64,000 nucleotides of DNA, from positions 191,709,891-191,773,890 of the forward strand of contig NC_081406.1 of NCBI RefSeq assembly GCF_030272615.1. Direction: 5' to 3'. Below, piece after piece: positions 11,212 through 23,554 of this stretch. The DNA is from Cryptomeria japonica (taxonomy: Eukaryota; Streptophyta; Pinopsida; Cupressales; Cupressaceae). Within the stretch, counting starts at the first letter, position 1, and the number at the start of each line of letters is the position of its first letter. The notes below the pieces were generated by a model, which saw nothing but the letters and a program-made list of their open reading frames with translations, was not told the origin of the DNA and searched no databases. The position numbers and the translations under genes are program-made.

Positions 11212-12180
11212 GAAGCTAAAAACAAGGATACCCACCTTCAACACCAAGGAGATATCCTTTTAGGCAACAATATTCATAAATCCAAGCTAAAGAGGGAATA
11301 CTCTTTATAATAAAGGATAAGATAGTTGAAAAAGAGATATCTTGCAACAAATGTGAAGAGGATCCTTGGAGGAGAAGATATATTTTCTCAAAAGACATCT
11401 ACCTACAAGAGGAGTTCCTGAACAAACATAACATCTTCTACCAAAAGAAGGAATGGAGAACAAGAATACATATATTTTCCCTATTGATAGGTGAAAGGGA
11501 TTCTTGATGAAGGATGACACACTTTTGACCCACTGTGAGGGGTAAGTTTATAATAGATATACATTGCCAAGTGAAAAAGAGGTTGTAGCCAAGGACATAC
11601 ACCTCTTTCATAAGACATAATCCTTGATCAAACAACAACTCCACACAAGGAATGACATCAATAATAAGCAAACACCACTCAAGATTGGAAAAGTGGATCC
11701 TTAGAAAGGGTAAGAGAAAGATCAATGCCCCCCAAGAATAGGGACAATGAGAAGAATTACACAACCTCTAAGGATAAAATAGACATAATTAAATGCATAA
11801 TATACTCACATGAAGGAATATACAATGCAAGAAAATATATTATTATCTGTAAAATGCAACTCTAAAGAAGAGGTAATCTTCAAAGAGAAAGAGGGAATTA
11901 GAATGAAGGATCACATACTCCCCTAATGAGATATTAATAATAAGAGACATACCATTCCATCTAAGAAATGACATCCAAGTATGAAAAATGCAACCCCTAA
12001 AGGGAATTGTGAAACCTTAGAGTTAGAGAGGAAGGATGAGATAGAAGCAAGAATGAATTGTTTTGCTGGCCCGAGTTTAACATATTTAAAATAGCATCAC
12101 CTCTTATGACAAAGAGCCACCAAATAAGTTTAACTACTTGTGTCATAGGGTGAGGAGAAACATGGAGGGTAAATGAAGTG

Positions 12181-13395
12181 CTAAGGCACTACCTCTTCAC
12201 CAAGAAAGAGTGCAAGATCGGTTGTAAGAGCTATGTGAGCCCTATCATATTGTTCTTGAACAAATATTTTAAATGCTTTTTTACACTTTCCAAGAGAATG
12301 AGAATAACTATGATGAAAAAGAAAATGTTCATCACCTTTCCTATGCTTAGAATTGTAATTAATTTTAATAGAAGGAAAGACAACATGCTTATCATACTTC
12401 AATCTCCAAAAGATTCTAGTAGCTAACTTCTCTTCTTCATCAATAGGATTAGGTCTTTTCTCTTGAGATATAGGAAAAGGGTTGTTAGAAGAATATGAAT
12501 TGTCATTTGATATTTTAATAGTTCCATTATCAACTAGTTCTTGGATACTTTTTTGAAAATCCGGACAATCATTAGCATGATGATCATGAGTTTGATGATA
12601 TGAACAAAAATGAGTGTTTGGAGAAGCACCTTTAGTTGGACGATAGGTCTTGTGTCTTGCAAGATAATCCTTAAAGTTTTGAATTCTAAGAAGATCATCC
12701 ATAGGGGAATCATGATAATGTCCTAGACCTTCAGTACTAGTTTCTGTAGGAGGGTTTAAGGGACTCTAATTCCTTATTCAAAATTTCCAAGTAATTGTCC
12801 TCTAAAACCTTGTTTTGATATTATGTTATAGCCACTTCTATAAAAAATTATTAATTGAGAAGGAGGAGGAACATTATAATGAATCCCTTTAAAATTTGTA
12901 GTGTAAGTGTATCTAGAAGGAGCAAAGGGAAAAGTAGACGAAGAAGGAATATCTTGTGTAGGGGGAATTTCCTTTTTATCATCATGCATATCCTCTTTGA
13001 TAGGTTGGGAAGGAAGATCATTGTCATCTAAGACCTCATATTTACTTAATGTTATGTTAGGAGATAGATCATGAATTAAATGCATAACATAATCTTCTCT
13101 ACAAATGTTTTGATGATTAAGATAGGCTCTAGAGGAGAATAAGGGGGATCTAGAGAGATTGAAACACCAATATTTTGATCTTTCCCCCCTTGCGCTAGGG
13201 TATGAGAAGAAGATGGTGCCATGTTTCTCTTCAATGATTTCTCTCCATTAGATATATCATTGATATGAGTATTATCTCTTTCTTCATTCACATTAGATAC
13301 CCTATGAGAAGTAAAAGTATAAGGTTTTCCATTAACATCTCTAGGATTGGGATCTACAAAAGCTTTGATGTGATCTACATATGTAATGTAGTTTT
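12181..13395 (-). pseudogene. gag: Gag-like protein of E1, frameshifted
   Basis: Three overlapping minus-strand frames together match the E2 protein: an N-terminal part (V-D-H-I-K-A-F-V-D-P-N-P-R-D-V-N-G, then S-N-G-E-K), a middle part (D-L-S-P-N-I-T-L-S-K-Y-E, then Y-T-T-N-F-K) and a C-terminal part. The last contains a cysteine/histidine box, C-S-Y-H-Q-T-H-D-H-H-A-N-D-C, followed by a second one (F-H-H ... L-G-K-C). Such boxes suggest RNA binding by a nucleocapsid. The frame ends at a stop at 12181 in E-E-V-V-P. Frameshifts occur near 13080 and 12750. About 2 kb without coding sequence lies between it and the 3' LTR. The family is unfamiliar to me beyond the gag-like zinc box. Confidence 0.7.
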
Positions 13396-13985
13396 TTTAA
13401 ATATATCACCATAAAACAAAATGCATTATGATTAAAAGCTTTGCAATTTAATTGATTAATAGAGAGCAATTTTCAAATTCTAAAAAAGCAATATGCCAAA
13501 GTGCTATGAATGAAAATAAGCAATGTGAAGTGAAAAAAACCATTATCCAAAAAATGATTATGATAGATATAAGTGAAAAGCAACGTAATCATATGTGAAA
13601 TGGAATATAAATCAGATCTATTAAGTGACATTATGAATGTTTAAAATAAGATCTAAAAATAAATTAAAAAAATTATGCAACTCTCAAATTAAATTAACCA
13701 AAATAAATTAGGGGTTTTGTGAATTAAACCTCTAAATTTATGTAATTTTATTAAAATAAGATCTATAGATGCAAAATTGAAAATGAAAATGTTCCCAAAT
13801 CAAATCTGAAATAATTAATCCAAATTGGACAACCCACAAGCCCAATTTTAGAATTAAAAAATTAGGGTTTATGTGAATTTAACCTCTAAATTTATGAAAT
13901 TCACTTGAAAATTAAACTTATAAACATAATTTTGAAATGTAAAATGCATAAATAATCAAATATGAGAACATACATCAAAATTAAG

Positions 13986-14011
13986 GGTGTAAGGTGTTGG
14001 TTTCACCAAAA
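13986..14011 (-). promoter_or_regulatory. Presumed primer-binding region of E1
   Basis: Directly after the 5' LTR the minus strand reads TTTTGGTGAAACCAACACC. The TGG three bases in would match a tRNA CCA end. E2 has TTTTAGTAAACCTGACTCC in the same place. Confidence 0.45.
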
Positions 14012-15238
14012 TATAATAGTAAAAAATTAGGGTTTCCACCTCAAGAAGGGAGAAAACCACTAATTTTTTCTTAGAGACCACTACATTAAAGAGGGGTGAA
14101 CCTAATAGATCTAGCCTCAAATCAGAAAGGATAGGTCTAAGAATTCTTATTAGATTCACTGGATTGGAAATTGAATTCCCTCTTTTAAGTTGAATTGTGA
14201 AAATGTTGAAATTAGGTTAAATGTGTTGAAATTGAAGTAAATATGTATTAAAAAAGTGAGCTATGATCGTTAAACAAAATCGCGAACCTAGATCTGAGTA
14301 ATATATGAGTATTTTGATCTATTCCCAAAAGGTTGACCTAAATTGTTGGGACCATAACACCCGTCTTTTTGGTCCTTCGCACTTTTCGTCGTCCAAAGAA
14401 GAACTTGTTTGTCTTTGCGAATAATGTTGATCTTGAAAGTTACAACTTCATACCTATTTCCTACACACAAAAAGAGAAGGGACATTATTGGGAATAGGGG
14501 TTTGCCTAAGTCAAACCCCGGTTTAGGAATTAACCTTGAATGAAATATTGCAAATATTGAAATAAATAATGGAAATATATACCTCAGAGATCTACAAAAT
14601 TGTTGATGATGATGATTTGCCTCTTGAATGTAATCACTTATGTTATATGAAATGACATGAACATGACAAAACCCTAATCACACAGATGCTTGTATACAAA
14701 TAATGTAATTTTGCTCCACAATGATTGAATGAAAAATATGCAACCTTGAAGATCTCTGAAAATGCTTGATGAAATTTTCATAGATGCTTTAGTTCGAATG
14801 TAGATGGATACTTATGATGCTTGTAGATGAAATTAGGTTGATCAAATGCCTTTATATAGGGGTATCTAGGTCATTTACCGATTAGGCCAACTTCCAACGG
14901 TCATGCAGAGCCGCAAAGTTGATTTCCCATCAGAGAGATAGGACCCATCTCCCATTTCAAAATAGGGCCCAAGTAAGAGGGACCAGAGAAGGATCAGAGT
15001 ACTTCTTTGGTCCTAGGATCAGAGCACTAGCATCTCGATCCTTCTCGGTTAGGGACCTTAATTTAGTCTTAGGGATAAGGATATCCCTCCATGAAATCAA
15101 TTGGTGGGTGTACATGACATCAAAATTGGATAATTAACACAAATCGAACCTAAATAGGTGATGAGGGGGAGACATGCTAAAGTAGGGGCCCACAAACATG
15201 AGGTGTAAATTGACCCGGTGACAATGTATGATGCTACA
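14012..15238 (-). repeat. 5' LTR of E1 (1.23 kb)
   Basis: On the minus strand it starts TGTAGCATCATACATTG at 15238 and ends at 14012 (TATA in place of the expected TACA). It carries a TATATAAAGG promoter motif near 14860-14848 and the same modules as the other LTR. Confidence 0.85.
14846..14862 (-). promoter_or_regulatory. TATA box of the E1 5' LTR
   Basis: The minus strand reads CCCCTATATAAAGGCAT, about 380 bases into the LTR. E2's 3' LTR has GTATATAAGG in the equivalent place (about 22003-22014). Confidence 0.55.
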
Positions 15239-15300
15239 CTAAGTAAACTTAATTAGAGTAAATAAAATAAATCTAATTTATTCCAACACCCCCCCTTAAC
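15239..15300 (-). repeat. Start of the E6 copia LTR and its polypurine tract
   Basis: The minus strand reads GTTAAGGGGGGG (15300-15289) and then TGTTGGAATAAATTAG from 15288. This is the arrangement of a copia 3' LTR preceded by its polypurine tract. The LTR continues at 8915 on the other side of E1. Confidence 0.75.
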
Positions 15301-17077
15301 TAGTGCAACTTAGGGAGCAAAATTATTATGCATATGATGCAAGACTAATTATGATGATGCAATATATGAGTCCCGATAATTAGGCCATGTTAGGTACTCA
15401 TGCACAACTAATCGTGCAACTAATCTCTTATGAACAAAGAAAGGGAGAAAACCTCATGGGAAAAAACTCTTCTCCAAAAAAGAGATATGCAAATATATAC
15501 AAGTGATAGATCATTATGATATATGGAGGTCTCACATCAATACCCCCTCGAACTACATCCATCGTGGGAATCTGATCAACAGGCCCCCATATGAAGGAAA
15601 ATGAGAGACTAAATAGTCCACCCATAATGAATAAACGTCTACAAGAATGGTAAGTAGTTGAAGGAAAAAAATGATCCAACACTTACAAACCACTTGTCTC
15701 CCCTTAGAAAAAACACAAAACCATATATAGATGCAGGGACATGAGAAAAAGATAGGGCATGGTTGTCGACGAGTGGAGGAGAGGTGGTGGCGGTTGCACA
15801 CACCACAAGTACACAAACAATATAATCGCTAGTCCACCCGATGTTAACTCGACCACTCAATGCAAAGTACGACAATTTGCACTGCCAATAAATAAATCAC
15901 TTCTTAATACATCTCGGCCACAAAAAATGCCATGAGCCAATGAATTTTTTCCACCATGGATGGCTACCAATATATGGTCCAATCAAAAAGAAAATTCTCT
16001 TTCCAAGAAGGTGGAGTTGCTGAGTGAGTATAAGCCCACAGGAATGGCGATTAGCCTGCAATGAACTACAAACAGAAGCCTGCAATGAAGTGAAAAGAGC
16101 ATTGTCCGCCAGCAAATGCCAGTAACCTTGGTCAAGGCAATGTGAGTGGGCACCAATCCTAATAGGAAATCATGGAGCATCCAATAAAAAAAGCACGCGC
16201 CAAGGTAGATGAAAGATGACAATAAGAAAATCTCCCATGAATTAAATAATCTTTGCCGCAAACAATATATATTGCAAAGTCATCGGGTAATGATAATTGC
16301 CTTGGACAAAGGAGATACGTTGTCCACATAGAAGGTAAAAAAAATTGCTCACATGACCACGGTGCTTGAGAAAAAACAAGAACTCAGCACCATATATAAG
16401 AAGTCAAGCACGCAATGAAGGAAATTGCTGGTGTACGATGAAAGACATGACCACCAAAAAAAATATCACTTCAAAGGAACTTGGTAATGGGATGTATGGG
16501 ATGTTGGCCAAACGAATAGCAATGCTATGAAAAATAAATTTCACCACCACCAAAATGGAATGACTAGAAATAAGATAATCACTACAACCTCTTTCCAAAG
16601 TCGATGCAAGAGAATAATCAAATATCACTGCAACTATATATCGTTGTAGGTATTATGCACCCTCAATGATATAATGAGGTATATATGTCGCTGCCAATGA
16701 TGTTCTAGATAGAATGAAGCCTATCGTAGGAAAAAATAAATCTCTCTCTCTAGTTGCTGTAGGTGTAGATGTCGCTAATACGAACAGTTAGAAAGAGGAG
16801 ACAAATATCAATATCGTCACATGTATAATGACAGGATGGAGGTAACTTCTGAAAATTCTAAGAATTCTCAATGTTGAAATGGTCCTAGGCCTGCGAACTA
16901 ACCTATGAGAGAGATGATAATATACACAGTCTGAAATATTGTAGGGAAATGATAATGAATGCCCACAAATAGACTGGAGAAATATTGTTGTTAAACGAGA
17001 GTAAATATAACACAGATTGGGTGGTGCCAGGTGAAATTGCAGAAAAATATGTTGCTAATCTAGAGACTCTCTGAACC
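15301..17077. other. Unassigned stretch between E6 and E2
   Basis: Upstream of the E6 polypurine tract on the minus strand, so by position it should be the 3' interior of the copia element. Minus-strand frames of 60-92 codons are hydrophobic and show no copia RT, RNase H or integrase motif. A second purine-rich word, GAGGGGGTATTGATGTGAGACC, lies near 15550 on the minus strand (read in two parts, GAGGGGGTAT and TGATGTGAGACC). No gene is called. Confidence 0.3.
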
Positions 17078-17524
17078 TCAACAAACTGGGGTTTGACTTA
17101 GGCAAACCTCTATTCTCAACCCATTTCCCTTTCTTTTGTGTGCATGAAGCAGGTATGGAGTTGTACTCTTTTATAATAGGCATTATTTGCAGAGACGAAT
17201 CAACCCTCTTTGGTGTGTGAAAAAGTAGGAGGACCAGGGCGATAGGCACATCAGTCTCGACATTTTTGGAGCTTTTTTCGGAGATCAGACTTGAATTTGT
17301 AGCTCACTGTTTCCACATTTTTAGCACTTTAACCTAATTTTAGCATTTCAACTCACAAAAGAGGGTGAAAAAAGTTCACAACCACCATGAATACAGTTAG
17401 AATTCGTTCCTTATTATCACTAATTTGTGATTGAATCTATTGGATCCCCCCTCTTTTGAATGTAATGGCAAATTAGTGGCTTTCACTCTTCTAATGGTGG
17501 AAACCCTATTTTTTCACCATTACA
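17078..17524 (+). repeat. Truncated 5' LTR of E2
   Basis: Homology with 22340-22840 begins at the AAACTGGGGTTTGACTTAGG-like stretch and runs to TTTTCACCATTACA at 17524. The promoter half of the LTR is missing, so this copy could not be transcribed normally. Confidence 0.8.
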
Positions 17525-18106
17525 TTTTAGTAAACCTGACTCCTTACACCTTTATTTCTGATTTATGTTATCAGATTTGAGTGTTTATGCAATTTAAAAT
17601 TCAAATTTTCACTTGCGAATTTAATTTTCCAATTAAATTTAAACAAATTAGAGGTTAATTTCAAAACCCTAATTTTTAAATTTAAAATTGAGCTTGTGGG
17701 TTGTCCAAATTTTGGATTAACTATTTTAGATCTAATTGTGAATATAATTTAAATTCAAAATTGCACTCTATGATTCAAATTTTAAATTAATTTTAAAAAT
17801 TAAGAGGTTATTTTCACAAAACCTTAATTAGTTAGACAATCATTTTTACAAAAAAATTGAATTGCTTAATTTCAAATTTCAAATCTCCAAATTCAAATTT
17901 CAAAATTCAAATTCAAATTCATAGATCTCATTTTAATCAAATTATATAAATTTAAAGGTTTAATTTATAAAAACCCTAATTTATTTTGGTTAATTTGATT
18001 TATGGATTGCTTCACTTTTCAACATTCATTATGGCACTTAATAAATCTAATTTATTTGTTATTTCACATATGATTACCTTGCTTTTCACTTATATATCAA
18101 AAACAC

Positions 18107-19465
18107 ATGTTGGATAATGGCTTCTTTCATTTTACATTGCTTCTTTTCATTCATAGCACTTTGGCATATTGTGTTTGGGTTTCCAAAATTCTTCCTTTCA
18201 ATCAATTTTATCTCAAAGCTTTTATTTATAGTACATGTTTTATGGTGATGTTTCTAGGAAAATGTATTTCATATATAGATCACATCAAAGCTTTTGTAGA
18301 TCTCAATCCTAGAGATGTTAATGGAAAACCTAATATATGTACCTTTCCTAAGGTATATAATGTGAATAAAGAAAGAGATAAATCTCCTATCAATGATCTC
18401 TCTAATGGAGAGAAAACATCAAAGAGAAACATGGCTACATCTTCTTCTCATATGCATACACTTGTGCAAGGGGGGGGGGATCACAATACCGGTGTTTCCA
18501 TCTCTATAGATCCTCCTTATTCTCCTAGAGCCCATCTTAAACATCAAAACATTTGTAGAGAAGATGATTTCATTCATTTCATTCGTGATCTCTCTCCCCA
18601 CATAACATTAAGAAAATATGAAGCCTTAGATGATATGGATCTTTCTTCCCAATCTACCAAAGGGGATATGTATGATGAAAGAAAGGAAAGTCTTCCTTCA
18701 CAAGATATTCCTTCTTCATCTACTAATTCTTTCATTCCTTCTAAACATACTTACACTACAAATTTCAAATAAATTTATTATAATATTCCTCCACCTTCTC
18801 AATTAACAGATTCTTATAGGAGTGGCTTTAACATAATATCAAAACAAGGTTTTAGATGACGAGGAATTGGAAAATTTGAACAAGGAATTCAAGAACCTAT
18901 AAACCCTCCTACATAATTCACCACAAAAGACCTAGGAAATGATAATAAATCTCCTATGGATGACCTCCTTAGGATTTAAGATTTCAAAGATCATCTTGCA
19001 AGACAACAAGCAATTCGTTCATGTAAAAGTGCTTCTTCTTCAAAATCTCCTTTCTGTTCATTTCATCAAACTCACGATCATCATGCTAATGATTGTGCTG
19101 ATGCAATGAAATAACTTATTGATAGTGGCAAAGTTATAATCATTGATGACAATCCTTCTTCTTCTAATAATAACCCTTATCCTCAATCTCAAAAGAATAA
19201 GCCCACACCTATTGATGATCAAGAAAAATTGGCTACTAGAATCTTTTGGAAATTGAAGTGTGACAAGAATGTGGTTTTTCCTTTTGTGAAGTTTAGCACT
19301 AAGCATAAAGAAGGTAGTGGATATTGTATTTTTCATCATGGTGGTTCTAATTCTCTTGGAAAGTGTAAAGCTTTTAACGAATTTGTTCAAGAACAATACA
19401 ATTGTTCTCGTATATGTCTTTCAACAGATCTTGCTCTCTTTCTTGGTGAAAAGGTAGTGCCTTAG
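18107..19465 (+). pseudogene. gag: Gag-like protein of E2, broken
   Basis: An open frame of 221 codons (18107-18772) contains the conserved segments D-H-I-K-A-F-V-D-L-N-P-R-D, S-N-G-E-K-T-S-K-R-N and I-T-L-R-K-Y-E-A-L-D. The true start is probably an internal ATG near 18242, since E1 shows no homology to the hydrophobic first 45 codons. After 18772 the protein continues with stops and shifts to a cysteine/histidine box (C-S-F-H-Q-T-H-D-H-H-A-N-D-C, about 19055-19100). The C-terminal frame 19229-19465 ends E-K-V-V-P, matching E1. It is the better preserved of the two copies in its N-terminal half, but it is still not a functional gene. Confidence 0.7.
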
Positions 19466-21649
19466 CGCTCCTTTCACCCTCATATTGCCCCTCATCCTAT
19501 GAAACAAATAGTTAACTTAAGTGGGGCATCTTTGTCATTAGAGGTGATACTTTTTCAATTTTAAACATCTTATGGTAGTAACATGATTCTCTTTTACCTT
19601 TATAGTTTCACCATTTCCTTTATGGATTGCATTATTCATTAACTTGATGTCCTTTTTTGCATAAAATTATCCTTCATGCGAGTACATATGTGTCCCTTGT
19701 TAGGACCTATTCTTTTCTTGAAACGACACATCTTTTATGAATAATCTTTCCTATGGAAATGCGTGATTCTTCCCCCTTGTCCATCCTCGTCTTCTTGCTT
19801 ACGGGGTAAGGATAGCTTTCCCCTTTCTATCTTCTATCACTATTCCCTTTAGGGGTTGCAATTTTTTATGTTATGATGACTAATATCTCCTTAGCTAATA
19901 TTTGATCTTTCTTTCTTTCTCTCTCTCTTTGAAGATTACCACTTCTTTAGAGTTGCATTTTACATATAATAATATCCTTTCTTGCATTGGATATTTATTC
20001 ATGTGAGTATAAATTGTGCATTTTCTTTTGTTTTATCTCTCTTTAAAAGTTGTGTAATTCTTCTCATTTTCCTTACACTTGGGGGGTAATGATTTCTCGC
20101 TCGACCTCTCTCTTACCCTCTCTAAGGGTCTACTTTTCCTTTGTTGAGTAGTGTTGGTTTAATGATTTGGTATCATTTCCTTGTGAAAAGTTGTTGTTTA
20201 CTCAAGGATTCTCTCTTATGCAAGAGGTGTATGTCATTGGCTACAACCTCTTTCTCACTAAGTGATGTACACCTAGCATAAAATCACCCCCTCACATTGG
20301 TTTAAGAGTATATCATCCTTCATCAAGAATCTCTTTTCACCTAAAAATAGGAGGAAGGTATGAATTCTTTTTCTCCTTCCCTTCTTTTGGTAGAAGATGC
20401 TATGTTTGTTCAAGAAACTCCTCTTGGAGGTAGATGTCTTTTGAGAAAATATCTCTTCTCCTCCAAGGATCTCCTTTACACTTGTTGTAATATATCTCTT
20501 TTTCAACTATCATATCCTTGCTTATACGAGTATTCCCTCTTTAGCTTGGATTTATGACATTGTTGCCCAAAGGATATCTCCTTGGTGTTAAAGGTAGGTA
20601 TCCTTGTTTCTTGCTTCCTTAAGACATCAACATGAAACTATGTTGACATCTTAAGAGGGGGGGGGCACCCATATCACTCCCATTGTACCATGTTGTACTA
20701 TATATTTTCATATCATAAACAAGGTGATCATTCTCGAAACCAGAGGAAACAAACTCTTATACGAGATGCTTCACACTTGGAACTAGAAGCAACTTTGATA
20801 TATGTCTTAGATGAGGTTACACATCATCAAAAATAGAGTAAGAATCTTACACAGGATGTCCTCGAAACCAGACATGTATTTGCCATTCACCTCTTGGCAT
20901 TCACACATTCACCTCTTGGCATTTGCACACACACTCACCTCTTGGCATTTACACAGTTGCCTCTTGTCATTTGCATTTACATTACATGTCTTAAACTTGG
21001 TGATGCAAACTGAAAAATGGGGTGCTTCATACTTGAAACTAGACATCACTTGCACACACGCACAAGGATGAGTGGAACTAGAAAAATAGGGCTAAACTAT
21101 TCCTACTCTCCTCCCCAACATGGATCACCTAGATTCAAACATCTAGGGGCAAGGTATCTATGTTCTCTCTCATCATTCTTCTCATGGATCACCTAGATAA
21201 ACACATCTAACATGTATTCATGTTCTCTCTCTTCTTCTTCTCATGAACTCATAGCTTTTCTATTGACAGTTCATGGATGATGCTTTCTTTTCTCTTTTAT
21301 GTGATCGCTTGTGTTAATGAGATGACATTTTTCAAGAATGATATTAGTGGTTGAGACATTTTGATATCCAGGTCTCTTCGGCTAGTTGACTTGAGTTCTT
21401 GTTTTTCATTCTTATCTTTTTCCATGTGTCTTTCGCCTTTGTTTGCCTTTTTGTCTTTGTTTGTCTTTTTGTTTTTGTCTTGTTTTTTGTGCCCTTGCAT
21501 AAGTTTGAGCGAGTTAAGGTCCTAATATTAGGGGCTTGGTTCCTCAAAATTAGTGACATCTTATACTCCTAGTGATTTTGCTCCTCATTCCTCATATCTC
21601 TCTTTGATCTACTTTACCATGAGTATTTTCCTAAGATCATGCTCTTGCT
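19466..21649 (+). other. Non-coding 3' UTR of E2
   Basis: Mirrors 10142-12180 of E1. It has T-rich sequence, the hairpin/G-tract module at 20618-20665 and CGAAACCAGA/CTTATACGAG repeats at about 20730-20880. A CACCTCTTGGCATT-type word repeats four times at about 20886-20975. No open frame looks conserved. Confidence 0.6.
20618..20665 (+). promoter_or_regulatory. Conserved hairpin followed by a run of nine G in E2
   Basis: Arms 20618-20633 (CTTAAGACATCAACAT) and 20640-20655 (ATGTTGACATCTTAAG) pair at 14 of 16 positions around a six-base loop. The G run is 20657-20665. It is the counterpart of the E1 module at 11147-11211. Confidence 0.6.
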
Positions 21650-21664
21650 AAAGTGGGGGCTAAA
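21650..21664 (+). promoter_or_regulatory. Polypurine tract of E2
   Basis: AAAGTGGGGGCTAAA lies immediately before the 3' LTR start TGTAGCATCC. Confidence 0.75.
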
Positions 21665-22840
21665 TGTAGCATCCTAAAATTGCACCCCTTTTCAATTTTG
21701 ACTACATTTGGGGCCCTCACCTTAGTGTTCATATCCTGATACCTATTTAAGGCCTGATTATGCTCATACCATGCACATTTGGCCTTGTATTCACTTTATC
21801 CACTGCATAACCCCTTAGTTTGGCCCTAAAAGGAGAGAGGACCAGGGTGTGGCACTTTGGTCCTCATTGGGACCAGGGCACCATGCTTTGGTCCCCCTTA
21901 AGTGGCCCCTTTCTTGGTTCCCTCTCACCTCTTCAAAAATGAGCAGGAAACCTCTCCCCGTGTCGGCCTATGTCAAAAATTTAATGCATTTTTGACGGGC
22001 AAGTATATAAGGAGGTTTTCCCCTCTCATTTGCATAACATAACAATATACAAAGATCACAAGAGAAGGGTGAAATTATCATCATCAAGCATTCAAGTATT
22101 CATCAAGCATCTCTAGAGGTCTTCAAGGCTGCATTCTTCATTGATCAATTGTGGAGCAACATTAAATCATTCATTTTCAAGCATGTGTGTGTGATTAGGG
22201 TTTTGTCATGTTCATGTCATTTCATGCAACATATGTGATTATATTCAAGAAGAAAAGCATCATTATTAGTCATTGTAGATCCGAGGTATATCCTTCCATC
22301 ATTTTATTCCAGTATTTGCAATATTTCACTCAAGGTTGATTCCAAACCAGGGTTTGACTTAGGCAAACCCCTATTCCCAACCTATTTACCTTTCTTTCTA
22401 TGCGTAGGAAACAGGTACAGAGTTCTACTCTTTAGAATAGGAATTATTTGCAAAGAAGAATCAACCCTCTTTGGCGTGCAAAAAAGTAGGAGGACCAGGG
22501 CGGCAAGCACACCGGTCTCGACATTTTTGGAGATTTTTCGAGGATCAAATCTAAATCTGCATGTAATGCTTAAATCCGGGTGCATGTGAAAATCCCGCAT
22601 CTGTAGCTCACTGTTTCCTCATTTTTACCTTCATTTTCAGCACTTTAACCTAATTTCAGAATTTCAACTCACAAAAAAGGGTAAAAAAAATTCACAACCA
22701 CCTTGAATCCAGTCAACATCCAGTCCTTATCATCATTTATTTGTGATTGAATCTATTAGATTCCCCCTCTTTTGAATGTAATGACAAATTAGTGGGTTTC
22801 AATCCTTTAATGGTGGAAACTCTAATTTTTCACCATTGTA
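21665..22840 (+). repeat. 3' LTR of E2 (1.18 kb)
   Basis: Starts TGTAGCATCC and ends CACCATTGTA, where the consensus is CACCATTACA. A TATA box, GTATATAAGG, lies near 22004-22013. It aligns with both LTRs of E1 in inverted orientation. Confidence 0.85.
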
Positions 22841-23423
22841 GAGATATAATTTAAAATTCTCCCCCTTCAAGTTATTCTTAAATCGTCCTAAAGTGGGGAT
22901 CCTGAGTCACATGGGACCGCACCATGGATTATCCCACTAAAATAAACCAGATTAATTAGGAGTCACATACATTTAGTTTTCTAAAGAATGGTGCAACAAA
23001 TCTACACCGTTGGATCATTTCTTTCCTCACCATTGGATCTTATAGCAACTTATGTTAACCCTAGTCCCTAAGAAAAAAATAGAAAGGGGTTTTCTTTCTC
23101 CTTTTACTCATTTGGTTGTGTAGGTTGAAAGAGAGGAAGAATATGGAGAAGCTTTACAAGAGCTTGGATTTCGAAGGAAATTGAAGAACTCCCATTTAGG
23201 AATTTCTACATGGGTATTTTCCTCTTTTTTTTTTTTTTGTTTGCTTGAAGATTCAAATCTTGAGATTTAAAACCCTAGGCTTCTCTTTATTTTAGTTTTC
23301 ATTTCTTCTTATTTCAAATTTATTCATATTTTGATACCACGTTCTAAGCAGAATTTCCTTGATTTTCTTGCAGATAAAGTCACAGGAAGACATTGTAGGA
23401 AAACCCATATGAGATCTTACATG
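22841..23423. other. Unassigned stretch after E2
   Basis: AT-rich with a T run near 23228-23240. No coding signature. It contains a plausible splice acceptor (TTTTCTTGCAG near 23372), so an untranslated exon of the downstream gene is possible but not supported further. Confidence 0.25.

Positions 23424-23487
<64 letters not shown>
23424..23487 (+). repeat. (CT)n microsatellite
   Basis: About 31 uninterrupted CT dinucleotides. It gives artefactual open frames of alternating Leu-Ser or Glu-Arg on the two strands. Confidence 0.95.
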
Positions 23488-23489
<2 letters not shown>

Positions 23490-23554
23490 TCTTTGCAAAT
23501 AGTAATTTTAATTTTATTTATTGTTATTTTGTATTCTTTTTTTATCAGTTGGGA

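Larger units (their letters stand above)
8916..15238 (-). mobile_element. Gag-only LTR retrotransposon E1 (6.3 kb)
   Basis: LTRs lie at 14012-15238 (5') and 8916-10126 (3'). The element is flanked by the perfect 5-bp target duplication CTAAG at 8911-8915 and 15239-15243, inside the E6 copia LTR. The 3.9-kb interior codes for a gag-like protein on the minus strand (13395-12181), followed by about 2 kb without coding capacity, a hairpin plus C/G tract, and a purine tract at the 3' LTR. No protease, RT or integrase is detectable, so the element is non-autonomous. It is the inverted relative of E2. Confidence 0.88.
17078..22840 (+). mobile_element. Gag-only LTR retrotransposon E2, 5'-truncated
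   Basis: Relative of E1 in opposite orientation. The 5' LTR keeps only its last ~450 bp (17078-17524). Then come the PBS-like region, gag (to 19465), about 2.1 kb of non-coding 3' UTR, hairpin and G tract, purine tract and a full 3' LTR (21665-22840). The left end is truncated, so no target duplication can be tested. No pol is detectable. Confidence 0.82.

Noticed and set aside
15428-16628. Hydrophobic minus-strand frames as remains of copia pol
   Set aside because: No RT, RNase H or integrase motif could be found in any frame.
17061-17065. TAGAG next to E2 as the target duplication partner of the E6 LTR (TAGAG at 8606-8610)
   Set aside because: No LTR end precedes it at 17060, so the match is probably chance.
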